A stretch of 64,000 bases of DNA from Marasmius tenuissimus (Eukaryota > Basidiomycota > Agaricomycetes > Agaricales > Marasmiaceae), in the NCBI GenBank assembly GCA_029532415.1, contig JAQOTA010000060.1:2480001-2544000 (forward strand). The letters run 5' to 3'. The notes beneath the pieces were generated by a model. That model made no database searches, was not told where the DNA came from, and saw nothing but the letters and a program-made list of their open reading frames with translations. Shown here piece after piece: positions 1 through 13,511 of this stretch (position 1 is the stretch's first letter; every line of letters starts with the position of its first letter). Both the position numbers and the translations under genes were made by a program.

Positions 1-2253
1 TGTGGGACACGGAGGCAGTAGGTCATGTTTATTGTCTCTATTCAGCGTTCACGTCACTGTATTTCTGATTCAACGTATCTGTAGCCTTGTCCTCCGTCTC
101 GTAAAATTCAACAAAGGCCACGTATTCGAATTCAGGCTAACTTACCCCAGGGAATATACTTTGCCCAATACACCCTTACATACATACAGAGTAACCTGCA
201 TGTAGGGTACCACCTCGATGCCACGGACCCCGCCCCCGTTGTCATTGGTGAAGAACCCGTGAGGGCATGAGTGGCTCATTGGATACTTGATAGGTTGCCA
301 TCGAACCGCACGCCTTCTTCCATGTACGCTCACGGGAGGGTTCGACCAACGCTTCCCCACAGTCTCAAAAGGAACAGCTTTGCCATCGCGGTTGCGCATA
401 ATTGTCATCGCTATGAACAAGTTCAGCGACAATCTTTAGGCGACAATCCAATTTCCCAATGACAAGCGGTCGGCGAGCTGTGGTAAAGTACAGCCACCCA
501 CCTTGCCGTCAAGCTTTTTGATGATGGTTTGATCGACCTCGTCTCGTGTGCTAAGCGTGGTTAACCGAGCGCACATAGGCGCATCCCAATCATTGTGCTA
601 TTCTTGGCTCCAGGGCTGGGAATCATTGTCCTGCTTCTCAAAGACAAAGCGCATCCTGACTCACCTCAGGAAATGATAGGAAAGGTACCTCTCACGTCAG
701 AAGATGGTTGGCTGTGCGGGCTGATTGCTCTTCAGGATGAAATTCACCTGTTGTCATCGCGTGGTAAGGGCTGCGCTGATCCCCGACACCCTGAATATTG
801 GGGGCAGGCCGCGAGCAGTCCGGACATTCTCGATTTGGACCCGTCGAACGCTGTTGAAAGACCCTTTGTGCCTCTTTCCTCATGCTGAATGTGACAGCCT
901 CCGATTCGGACGAGCGGCCGGTGGCAGGATCTGCTCTTCTTGGTTCTGACGATGCATGAAAAGAAAGCTAAGAGTTTCAAAGAATCTCTTTCGCCGGGTC
1001 ATCCACGCGACAGGTAGTCTTCAGCTGAAAACGGGGTCGATGCGTTGTTCCGAGGATGTCTTGCAACAAAACAATCAACTTCGCTCGCATGGATGGATGG
1101 GTTGACGGCTGACCGGTCGGCGGTCGATGGTGGGGCCTCTTATCTGTGAGCTGGTCTTCCCCACTTAAACGCGGTACCAGACAACCACCAACGCGTCCCG
1201 AGGGGCACAGGAACCTTTAATCTCGTCACAAAGGAAGGACACGTATTCCCGTATCCTTTGTCGAGATATCCACACACTTTCTCTTTTCACCTACGTTATG
1301 ATACCTTCTCCAAGAGTTGGGACCCAAGTAATGAACATTCCTCACGGTTTACCTGCTCCTACTGTTCGATCAGGAATCGAACACATTTACAGGAGCTACG
1401 GAGGGCATATTAGCTATATGACCGTGCGCATCCAAACACCCAAGAAGCCTGCGCCAGACGCGTGTTACGGAGACAAATCTCGAGTATGAGTTGAGATGTT
1501 TCTTTGTGACAAAGTTACTGAACCGATGCCGCAAGACATTATGTACGAATGACGGCCTTCAGGTATGTTCTACTTCGAACTCTCACAGAAGTAATTGTGT
1601 GTTCTGTGCGCGGCATGTAGAAACTTCTTATACTTACTTGCAGGTGATGGAACGGTGGGGATCATGACAATTTGCCACAATGACATATGATGTACGGTGA
1701 GAGGAACAGCAGCCCTCATTAATAGAAAAACGGGGGCTCGAACGGTGAATAGGGCTGACCCAACTCCAACCAGCAGATTGAAACTCGAGACTTGACCCAA
1801 AACCCAAAACCAATGAAGTCGAACGAGCGGTCACCGTAACGGTTGATCGGAGTAAATGCCGCCGTGTTGAATCAGGGAAGATAAATGTTCCCAGCCTCAC
1901 ACCGGATTTTCACTCCATCTGCTTTAAATAGCGTATGTCCGCCGCACACGCCGGTCTACAGCTGGCAGCGAGGGCCATTACGAGTCCACACGACGTTTTT
2001 TTACTCTAGATTGGAAGATGCAAGACAACGTTTTTACATATCCGGGGATATATTCAACATTCCATAAAAGTAGCGCTAGCGCGATCTTTCGCTTGGAGCT
2101 CTTTGTACACACTGCTCTGCGACCCTTAAGATCTGATATTCGGAGGATCGTGATCCACCGGCCCTTCCGTGTACGACCATTTGGTCCGGTCGGTGTTCTT
2201 CACTATATAATTTTCACCCTCCACGGGCCTTCACCTTTCCTTGTCCCGCTATC
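1..2253. other. Gene-poor stretch, no supported gene
   Basis: I see no gene here that I can name. A minus-strand open frame at 142-432 (96 codons) looks protein-like, with mixed charged and aromatic residues and a Gly-rich segment. Reading further upstream on that strand (to about 600) meets stops and no convincing splice pattern, so it may be a decayed gene or chance. The rest holds only short overlapping frames on both strands. The right end (about 2000-2253) is the likely promoter and 5' leader of the zinc-cluster gene that follows. Confidence 0.5.
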
Positions 2254-3356
2254 ATGTCCTAGTCAGTGTTCCCCATTGTGTGCCGCGTTCTGCTCACTGA
2301 TTTGCTTGGTCCTAGCTCCCAACCCCATTACTTGCCCCCCACTCAACAATACTATACCAATCCGCCACAACTCCCCCATGGCCAGCCGGCCCATAATACA
2401 ACGATGCGACAAGAAACAAGTGCTCAACGAAAGCGTCCAAAATACACCCGTAGCAAGACGGGTTGCATGACATGTCGCGTGAAAAAAATCAAAGTCCGTT
2501 GAATTTAGAAGATGGAGTGGTGGTGCACGTTCTGACTTCGACCTCTGCAGTGTGACGAGACAAAGCCTAGCTGCATGCGCTGCACACATGGCCAACGAGA
2601 CGTGTGTTTACTTCCGATGATCGTTGTTGCACTGGCTAACCATTCATATAGTGCACTTGGCCCGAAGGTGTTCCAGCTCCCAGAAAGAAAGCAAGTTCGC
2701 GGAAGGATTCATTAGACGGAAGACCTTCAACCGCAACCTCGTCTGTATCGGATGGCTCTACCCCTCCCACCCGGGACAGAACTCCACCAAGAGCACTCCC
2801 ACAGCCGCTGGACGTTGGTATTCCCCCACTTGTCTCAAGGCGAACCCAGTGAGCAACACGCCTGTCGTGTATTCAACTTGGCGTCATATTGACAAATGGT
2901 GCTATCAGAGATTCATATCTTCAACTCGCTCCTCTTTCCAATGAACCCCGTCGGCAGTAGGTCCCCCGCAATATCTATTGTTTCCTCGCTAACTCGAGGA
3001 CCTGATAGAGGAGGACGATTCGCGTACTCGCAACCAACTGGATCAACCTTAGCACATTTAGTGCCGGATATAGCCTCGTACCCTGGGAGTCACTCTCCAC
3101 GCTACGAGTCCCCATACGCGACGGAGCCCGCTCGCGTGTCCGGTACACACCACGCCGTCGGGCAATGGAGTCCCCAGCTCCCACCTCCCCCGACCATGTT
3201 ACCCTCCTTGAGTTCAGTTGACCCCCATTCATACGTAAGTTTTTTCTTTATATTTGCCGCACCCTGACTGACGATATCCCCTTCTCGCAATGACAGTACC
3301 ACAACAACGTTCCAACAACCCGGAATATCTTGGATTCTAACGACCGATACCAATAA
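2254..3356 (+). CDS. Short Zn2Cys6 zinc-cluster protein
   Basis: This is a probable DNA-binding protein of about 255 residues. My exon model is 2254-2261, 2316-2493, 2551-2601, 2652-2848, 2909-2956, 3009-3234 and 3297-3356; the lengths sum to an exact multiple of three. The start is an 8-nt first exon (Met-Ser-Tyr) joined to a Pro/Tyr/Gln-rich leader. Residues about 49-77 form a canonical C-x2-C-x6-C-x6-C-x2-C-x6-C binuclear zinc cluster (CMTC, RVKKIK, CDETKPSC, MRC), whose three parts lie in three exons. A basic Ser/Pro/Thr-rich region follows. There is no room for the usual 'fungal_trans' middle homology domain, so it is either a small autonomous zinc-cluster protein or a shortened relative of a larger regulator. 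Targets are unknown. The two splice junctions at 2848/2909 and 2956/3009 are the least certain part of the model. Confidence 0.7.
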
Positions 3357-3727
3357 GGCCTTGCCCTAATTCTGAACACGCTATTTTCTTTCTTTTTTTG
3401 AACTAATGACCACATCCTCATCTGCAAGTCTAGCTTTCGTTGCATTACTTATTATACCAACCATCACTATTTCCAAAGATCTTCACGGATACTCTTTATT
3501 GCACGTTGCGATCCGCATGGGGTCTTTTTTTTGCAAATCTTCTCATGATCGCATTACTCCATATAGTCGACACTTAGATGTATATAGTCATTACGTTACA
3601 TGTTGTATACTTGATACTCGCAGTAGCAATAGTGTCTGCAGTAGTCCGTGGAATTCCAGCTTCCTGGATTTCTCAGTCCTGAAAAACCTCGTTACACTTA
3701 TGTATTCATTTGGAGGAGAAAGAATAG
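3357..3727. other. Intergenic, nothing recognised
   Basis: AT-rich spacer between the zinc-cluster gene and the 3' end of the minus-strand protease pseudogene. A plus-strand open frame crosses it (3406-3771), but it has no recognisable protein features and runs antisense into the pseudogene. Confidence 0.5.
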
Positions 3728-5322
3728 GTTTAGACAGTAGGAAAGCCCATGCGTTGTTTTTCCCCCAGTAATCATGCTCCCAATGATAATCCAGTGGGTA
3801 CTATCCCGGTCGTTGATAAGCTTGTGGCACAAGGTGGCATTGTTAGCGAACAGTCGGCGCCAAGCTCACTGGACCAAATTGTTAAACTGAACCGTCCATC
3901 GCTCTGAGCAATGCAAATTTTGGCTGCAAACTCGAGATGCATCTGTTCAGCAGGGTTTGCCTTGATGTCGGAAGAAATCAATGGGTACATGGCCTAGAAC
4001 AAGAACAGACCAGAAATCTTGGAGCAATTCAATCCGGTATTGCGTACTTGTTGCGTACCCTGTGGGTACCGAGCTCGGTGGTTCCCGTGTCAAATAGCAT
4101 GTTGCTTGAGCCTTGTACTAGTATCGAAAATGAGGTTCCGTGTACGGCTCAGCATCGATGTCGTTCCGCCATTGACCGGGACACTTGGTTATACGAGCCT
4201 CTCCATATCTGACCAGACACTCGGCAAGGAAGTGAGGGCAAGTGGCCCTGAAAATATATCGTTAATTCCGCACTAATACAAGTTCTTCCAGATTTGAGGC
4301 GTACCTGAGAATTTGGATTCGCCGACCCGCCAGTGGTCAGCCCGGCATTCCTCACCGCAATTGGGGACAGAAGAATCCCAAAGAGAGTTAGACGGAATTT
4401 GGTGTATACCTCATGTCAGTCTCTTGATATTTCTCGGCATTACCTCTTGCACGTACAAGGGAGTCCCTGAGCAATGAGGCTTGCAAGGACTCCCGATGCT
4501 TGCGCACCCATTCCTGGAGTTTGTGTCAGTCTTACGAACGTTGGGAGATTGTGACGGACTTACCTTGAATACCACTGAAGGTATCAATGTTAACTGTAGG
4601 GGCCTGGCTGGCGATCAGGTATACATCCACATTGGTCGACCCCAAACTTCTGAAAGCCACAGCGTTCTTCCCGCTCCTCAACTCAAGACTGTAGTTCGGC
4701 CCTCAATTACGGGGTCTACCCCTATTGCCGTTCTGAAAGCGATGAAAGATGTTCGTCCACCCTTCACAAAGGTCAAACTCCGGAATAGGTTGAATTCGAC
4801 GCGGCAATTGGACACGACGGGCATAGATTCCCTAATTCGAGGAATAGTGGTCGTTAACTACATTCATGTGTATGATTGAGGCTCGAAACATGTAGACATG
4901 CATCTTCATTCGAACCTTCAAGCGTTAAGTGCAACTTCCTACGTCAAAGACGACATGACTGATCTATTGAGGAGGTGTTCCAACTTGGATAATATTCTTA
5001 GTTTTGGGGACGAGGGAGAAGAAAGAGGAATGGTTCGTACCATATGTTACCATACCACCTGGCAGAGGGTGCGAATTAGTTGTGCCAATGCTGCTGGATA
5101 CCCAGATTATTGACGGGCGCGCATACTTGAGATCTGTCCCCTTAAAGAAGCTCCCTAGTGGCGTTACCTGAGACAGCTACCTCCGTTTCAGCGCAACTTA
5201 TCGCTCGCGCAAGTGCGACATGTATATGAGACGAAAGGTCGACGATCGCTTGACCTTGTATACGGGGATCCCTCGCAGCCACAGCGCGTCGCTGCCAGCA
5301 GTAGTGCCATCCGAGAGGTCAT
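3728..5322 (-). pseudogene. Decayed pepsin-family aspartic protease (copy 1)
   Basis: This is a disabled relative of the protease gene just to the right, in the same orientation and with the same exon order. Matching stretches include the decapeptide after the signal peptide (FFKGTDL), the exon-2 WYGNI segment, the RTSF and GVDP region and the C-terminal block with SSEL and NPAE. The reading frame is broken many times: an in-frame TAG replaces a Gln codon just before FFKGTDL, a TGA follows the GVDP region, and the last exon is frameshifted. The inferred start (about 5322) is a Met-Thr at the place of copy 2's start. No intact active-site frame remains. It is a tandem duplicate that has decayed. 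Boundaries are set by where similarity to copy 2 fades and are approximate. Confidence 0.75.
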
Positions 5323-5825
5323 CGAAATCGTGACTGAGAGCGGTTCTGCTTCTCAACCTCGAGTCCATGGCCAGACTTCGAGTCTTAGCCTCAGGTAGGA
5401 CTCCTGGGATATCGGATATGAACTCCAATGCGGATAACGGATTCAAGTTGGCCTCATCGATAACCATCCATTCGCGAATTCACATCCCCTATTTCAGCTA
5501 ACCTCTTGAAGATTGAGCGGGGGTACTGGAAGGGGTGGAAGCTGAGTACTGAGTAGTAATTGCGATGTGACTGATGGTGTTGTTGAAAATACCGATTCGA
5601 GAGCGACTCGATCACCGTCTGGTGGAGTGCCAACTTTCGGCATAAGCCGGCTGCCGGATACCCGGTGGTCGGCATCTACAAAAAATTTACACAGCCTTCG
5701 AAATCATGAATACAGGAGAACTGTCAGTGTTGTAGAATATCTCACAATCCTGCTCTCAGTACAACACTGAGGAGTAGGGATACGATCACTAATTTGATTC
5801 ATTTGATTCATACATTTTAATAGGT
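5323..5825. other. Spacer between the two protease copies
   Basis: No gene seen. It contains what would have been the promoter of copy 1 and the 3' flank of copy 2. The short sequence ending at the stop of copy 2 (ggtttaga) is shared with the end of copy 1, as expected for a tandem duplication of about 2 kb. Confidence 0.5.
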
Positions 5826-7403
5826 TTAGATAGCGGCAAAACCCATACGTTGTCCTCCAACGTCCCATACGCTGTAATAATGCTTCAACAAACTCGCGCC
5901 GACAATCTGGAAACTATCCAGGGCGTTAATGAGTGTTTGGCACAGCGAGGCATTGTTAGCGAACGGTCCGACGCTGAGCTCGCTGGAGGGAATCGTCAGG
6001 TTGAACGGTCGACCGTTCTGAGCAGTGAAGGTTATGTCGATTACTGCTGGCAAACTCGGGATGCGACTGCAAGCTATCCCGTAGGTTCCAGGCTCGGCTG
6101 GATTTGGTTTGATGTCGGGTGAAATCATTGCGTAGATAGCCTAGAATGTGAACAAACCAATTCGCCTCGAAAATCTCGAAACTCAGTGATTAGACACTGC
6201 GTACCTCAGTGGTAGCCCTGTCAAATATCATGTTACTTGTGCCGCTATCGAAGATGAGGTTCCGTGCGCGGTTCAGCGTCGTCGTCGTTCTGCCATTGAC
6301 CGATACACTTGGTGAAACGAGCCTCCATGTTGAGCTGGACCCACTTGGCAAGGAAGCAAACGTAAGGGGGCCTAAAATTATATCGTTAACCCCGCACTGC
6401 GGCCAATTTTTCTCTATGTTCCCGACATGCCTGAGAATTTAGATTGGTCGACTCCTCCAATAGTCAGCTCCGCATTGCCCACCGCAAGTGGGGTCAAAAA
6501 CATTCCAAAGAGAGCTAGACAGAATTCGGTTCCATGTTAGTTCTCTTGATATTTCTCGGCATCACCTCTTGCACGTACAAGGGAGTCCCTGAGCAATGAG
6601 GTTTGCAAAGAACCCCGATGCCCGCGCACCCATTCCTGAAATTCGTGTCGGTCTCCCGGATATGATGCAATCGCCACTGACGCACCTTGAATGCCGCTGA
6701 AGGGGTCGATATTGAAGGTAGGGGTCTGGTCCGTGATCAGGAATAAATCCACATTGGTTGACCTCAATCCTCCAACAACCACGGTGTCCCTCCCGCTCCT
6801 CAACGTAAGACGATAATTTGAACCAACAACGGGATCGACTCCTACGCCGGTCCCGAAAGTTATGGAAGATGTACGGCCACCATCGACAAAGTTGAGCTCC
6901 GAGAGGGGTCAAATTTCGGCGCGTTATTTAGACACGATGAGCATGAAGTGCCTGGTCGAGGGACGGCGTACGTTAATCGCTTCCGTATCATGAGAATCCA
7001 AGCTGTTAAACATGCTTACTTGAAAATTCAAGAGACGAACTCCCTGTGTCAAAAACGACACTGATTTGTTGAGGAGGGGTTCCAACTTGACGGCGACTCT
7101 CAGTAATAGAGACACGACATAGAAAGAAGAATGGTACATACCAGATATGTTACCATACCACCTGGCAGAGGGCGCAGTTTAGTTACTGCTAAGTACCCGT
7201 ATTAGCGGGAGCACGTACTGAAGATCTGTCCCCTTGAAGAAATCTTTTAGTGGAACGTTAGCTTGTGACAGCTGCCTCCGTCTCAGCGCAGATGGTTCGG
7301 GAGCAACGCGGGACGAAAGGACAATTTTTCGAGGTTGAATAGTGACATCGTTCGCGATCGCAGTGCCGAACGCAGCGAGAACTAAAGCCAACTGGAGGAT
7401 CAT
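5826..7403 (-). pseudogene. Secreted pepsin-type aspartic protease (copy 2), one frameshift
   Basis: This is a family A1 aspartic endopeptidase, normally secreted and active at acid pH. Eight exons can be drawn: 7219-7403, 7142-7161, 7020-7085, 6686-6951, 6579-6635, 6431-6514, 6205-6371 and 5826-6140. They give about 386 residues, the usual length for the family. The product starts with a signal peptide (MILQLALVLAAFGTAIA) and a propeptide ending near RRRQ. The first catalytic Asp is in FDTGSS (exon 3) and the second in FDSGTS (exon 7). The defect is in exon 4: near 6890 one base appears to be missing, so the frame shifts between a DPSRSS segment and VDGGRTSS; all other exon phases fit. The intron after exon 6 starts with GC instead of GT (copy 1 has GT here). 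It is either a young pseudogene or an active gene with one sequence error. Confidence 0.8.
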
Positions 7404-7686
7404 TGGGATGATGACTGAGAGTAGTCCTACTTTCTGTCTTTATAATCAGCCTCCGAGACACTGGGTATCCACCTGACGAGTCGTCCTATCCTGAGGTCCG
7501 AGACGCTTTCTCACAGGAGAGAATGAGCCGCATGCTTGCTCGCGCGGACTCTAGAACTGAAATCCACCCAAAAATAGCTGAACGGATATAGCATGGGGAC
7601 TTACACTCTAGCATACACGATTTTCTACCCTCTTCTAGTACACGTCTATTTATATACGTATTGTCCACACGTTTGCAGTGATGGAA

Positions 7687-9954
<2,268 letters not shown>

Positions 9955-10904
9955 ATTCTAGAGTTTTGAAAATGCGAATGTAGGAGGAAGGAATAAAGAG
10001 GGTAAGTAACTCGGATGATTTTCTTGTACCAAGATGGCCTCAAGTTATAAGCTGCTGGTGTGTGAACTGTTTCAATCCCGAGTTCGGGGCGGCCATTTTT
10101 TTGTTGTGGATGTTGAACGTAAGTATTGTGCAATTTTCCGGATGGTCAATTCTGACGCAACCAATAGGGTAATAGTCACGTTTTTCCGATTACTCACAAT
10201 TCCGGAAATTCAGTCTGAGGCTTCACTCTCATGTTCAACACTAACCAGCACCTTCAAATACACTATTCTCAACGTAAAAAGTGGGCCTTGGTATCCTGAG
10301 GAACGGGCTCAATAGGCATTGAGGTTTTCAGTCACGCCTATAGCCCAAAGACGAAACACTGCAGCCTCCTCGGCCTACAGACCTAGAGAAATGTACTGTC
10401 AATTAAACCTTCTACACCAAGACTCGGGAACATTGATCCATATCACTTCGCATATGTAGCAGGCTGTCAGTGTCGAGGAATTAGAGGTGCAGTCAAATGC
10501 CTCGGGAAAACAATACCGATAGGTGGGGTGTCTCCTCCTCCCCGCTCTTCCCTGTCACTGTCATGGCTGATGCTGGTAGGAATTGAAACCGGATCTTTAG
10601 TGGTAGTCGCCTTCAATCAACTCAATGAGTTGAGGAAGAAGGATTGAATGTCGCTGACGTCTTGGTTTTATCCTTGCAGCGATACTAAAATCAAGCAGTG
10701 GCCTCCGCGCGCATGGCTGCGCCCGACCGATGGAAGGTTGTCAACTCTTCGTACTTGGCCACCTCTCAAGACAATACAGGAAACCAACCGGTCCTGACCA
10801 GTGAGCATTACCCGTGAATATACCGAGAGACACGAGAGTTGACGTCGAGGTCTTGGGAAGACCAGCGTTCCTCAGAGTCTCGAGATAGGATACACACTCT
10901 GATA
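9955..10904. other. Spacer: ATP sulfurylase promoter and ERO1 3' flank
   Basis: About 950 bases with no recognisable gene. Both flanking genes run on the minus strand, so the left part is the ATP sulfurylase promoter and leader and the right part is the ERO1 3' untranslated region. A CCAAT box is readable near 10160. A plus-strand open frame (10034-10315) shows no protein-like features and is probably chance. Confidence 0.5.
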
Positions 10905-13051
10905 TTATAGCACCACAGATAGATATTCCTCTTCACCTTGAACCAATATCACAACTCCTCGTACATGAACGCCCCAGGTCCGTTCTCCTTTCCTGACGGC
11001 CGAAATACTGACCCGAGAGTCCTCATCCCCTTCCTCCACATCTTCGCGACCACCTCCAGACAGTCTGTCCTGCTCTCCGTACACAACTTGATCATAGACT
11101 TGACACGCATTTGAAGGCTCCCCGCAAAGTCAGTGGGCGGTAGGGCCTCGAGGGTCGTTGGCTACCCGCACAAATCAGTGGAAAGCTTCTGCCGGACATG
11201 TGAAGTGATACTGACCTGTCCACTGACCACTTTCTGAGCTTCTTGCTTGAAGTGCTCTGTTTCCGAGGAACCAATCTCGGACCACATCTTCCTGAACCGG
11301 TTCACACCCTCGAGACTTTCGCTCAACCGGTGTAGAGTGTTCATGAGAGCGACGACCTCAGATCGCTGGAGTAAGTTGTGGTTGGTGCTCGGGCTTGATG
11401 GATCGAAGTGTTAGTACGGAGCGAAACGCGCGACGCGCAGCGGGACTCACTCGAGGGCTTTTTCGTCCATCTCAAAGAGAATCTTCAGCGCTGTTGCCAA
11501 TCCTGTCGTTTGAATCTTCCCCCAGAGGCGGCACTTGTCGCATCCAACACAGTCCATTATGCGTGTAACATTGCGGAAATGTTGCTTGAACTCTTCCCTC
11601 AATATCTGTTATAGGTTATAAGGCGCCTGACGCGTACAATAAGAAGATGGTAGCCTCACATTCGCGTTTTCGCCGCGGAATAACACAGATTCGTCGAATC
11701 TTCCGGCGTCTTGTGCGAGGTTGATGACGTTCGTGAGTTTGATTTTTGTCTCGAGTTCGTCTTCATGGTTACCCGTTGAGCAATAGTCGTAGGCCGACAA
11801 GTATGGTCCCAAACGTGAGACTGCTCGCAGCATCAAGACGACATTGAAGTAGATGTATTGAAGCCTTTCGGGATGTGATGCTACCCGGTTGACGAAGCAC
11901 CCCAGATTCGGACCCTAACCACGAAAGGTGAGTTCCTCGAAGAGTTATTAACATTTATGCCGTGCCTACCCATTCACCAGTGGTTTGGTTCAAGTATTCC
12001 ATACAGATATGGGTTGAAATCGACGCATGTAAACCTAAGATTGGGAATTAGTGATTGCGGGGAGAGAGGAACGGGAGAAGACGAACCAGATATTACTTTA
12101 TAGTACACTCGCTTTTCTAGACACTGGTCATTATTCACACTTCCGTCTTCTCGTAAAGCGTCCATCATAGATTCCGGCAAAGATACAGGAGCTGGTGAGC
12201 TTCCAGTGATCAAGTTGAGCTCGGACATGCCGAAGCAGTTTTCTTCGTATATCGACCTCCATATTCTATGGGCATCAGGTCCAGAATAGCCAGTGAATCG
12301 TTCGGGAACTTGAGTGAGGTCATAGTAGTCGCCCTCTGTAGGTTAAAGACCTTCAGTGACATATGCGAGAGATTGAATGTAATCCCACTAACCTGTATTG
12401 TCATCCAGAAAACAGAAATCTGAATCTCGATAGTAGCACCCCGGTAAACGATGTTGATCGTCTATCATGCCATCTACTTCACTGAGAGCTTTGGCTCTCC
12501 ATCTGGGGGGTATTTCGCTCTAATGAAATGTGAATGAGACGTGAGATAATGAAGGAGAAGAGTGTCTTTCTATTGCGTACCTCGTCTACTGTGGTAATGG
12601 CGCATCCCGGATTATTACACGACCCGTTGTCGTCCCAGAAGGGGCATTCACGATAAAGATCGACCTGTGATATTACGGAGTTAATGAGATTTCGATGGGA
12701 TAGAATGATGATCGGTGTACTTGGAAATATTTGAAGAAGGGCGTTTGAACCAGCTCGTGAAGGTTGTGGAACAGATCTCCATTGACGGCTTCTATAGTCT
12801 CGTAGTCACAAAGAGTAGCATCTATTGGTCCTGTGGGCTGTCACTCGTGTCAGAACATGCATGCCACCAAACGTAAAGATACATACCGGTATGTTCTTGC
12901 ATTCAGAAACCTTCACCGGCTCGTGTTCCAATACACTCTGCAGCGGATCCTTCCTGACTAGGGTATTTGATAGAAATGAATCGGCTAGAACTGGAGACCA
13001 AAGAAAGGACAAAATGGGAGATAATCTTAGGAGCCTGCACAGGTGATGCAT
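10905..13051 (-). CDS. ERO1: ER oxidoreductin 1, thiol oxidase
   Basis: A flavoprotein of the ER lumen that reoxidises protein disulfide isomerase and passes electrons to oxygen. The start at 13051 gives a clear signal peptide ([20 protein letters not shown]...). The family landmarks follow across some ten short exons: [13 protein letters not shown], a region of paired cysteines ([13 protein letters not shown]), the EENCFG block, GPNLGCF, and the active-site C-x2-C-x2-C as CVGCDKC near 11545. The C-terminus is less certain: from about 11160 I join an acidic tail ending at 10905 (VSGQ, then STDLC, then [10 protein letters not shown]), which lacks a family signature. Divergently transcribed from the vigilin gene, with a candidate unfolded-protein-response element in the shared spacer. 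Confidence 0.92.
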
Positions 13052-13511
13052 GGGGGTGGTGGTGAAAAGGTGATTATGTCTGCCATACTGGGGGGTGCAC
13101 TGATTCTGGAACTAAGCGCCCATAAAGTCTGCCTTCCACGTCAATAGCGACACGTGGGCGAGAAACTTGCCACATCGCCGCAGACTCTTGAGTTTCAACC
13201 TATTACTGGTGGCCACGAACACCCGGAATTGATAAAGCTATATGTTGGAAGCTTGATACGTGTGCAGATTCAGATGGTCACACCAGAAATACTGGCAGAA
13301 AGAGCAATTGAAGGAGAGTATCATAAATATAGCCAAACTGCTGGCTCGGAATTGTCAGTCGCACGCACGCGGCCAATCAGGGTCTATCCAACTTTTTGCT
13401 TTCTACCCCCATCATCTTCAACAGCTCAGAGTCGAGTGCTTGCTTGCACCTTGATTCTAGCTTACAGGTTTTCTCGTCAAAGGCTATTTGTTCTTCGGAC
13501 ACCCGCTCACA
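13052..13511. other. Divergent promoter region of ERO1 and the vigilin gene
   Basis: 460 bases between two start codons pointing away from each other. It holds CCACGTCA at 13136-13143 and CACGTG at 13151-13156. Nothing in it looks coding; the plus-strand frame at 13154-13531 runs past the vigilin start in another frame. Confidence 0.6.
13136..13156 (-). promoter_or_regulatory. Candidate unfolded-protein-response element upstream of ERO1
   Basis: Read on the ERO1 strand, 13143-13136 is TGACGTGG, the sequence bound by XBP1/Hac1-class bZIP factors in animals and resembling UPR elements described in basidiomycetes. It lies 85 bases upstream of the ERO1 start. An E-box-like CACGTG follows at 13151-13156. 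ERO1 is a classical UPR target in yeast and animals, so the placement makes sense. Function is inferred from sequence and position only. Confidence 0.45.

Noticed and set aside
4481..4879. Plus-strand 132-codon frame inside protease copy 1
   Set aside because: Runs antisense to protease-derived sequence; similarity to copy 2 is on the minus strand.
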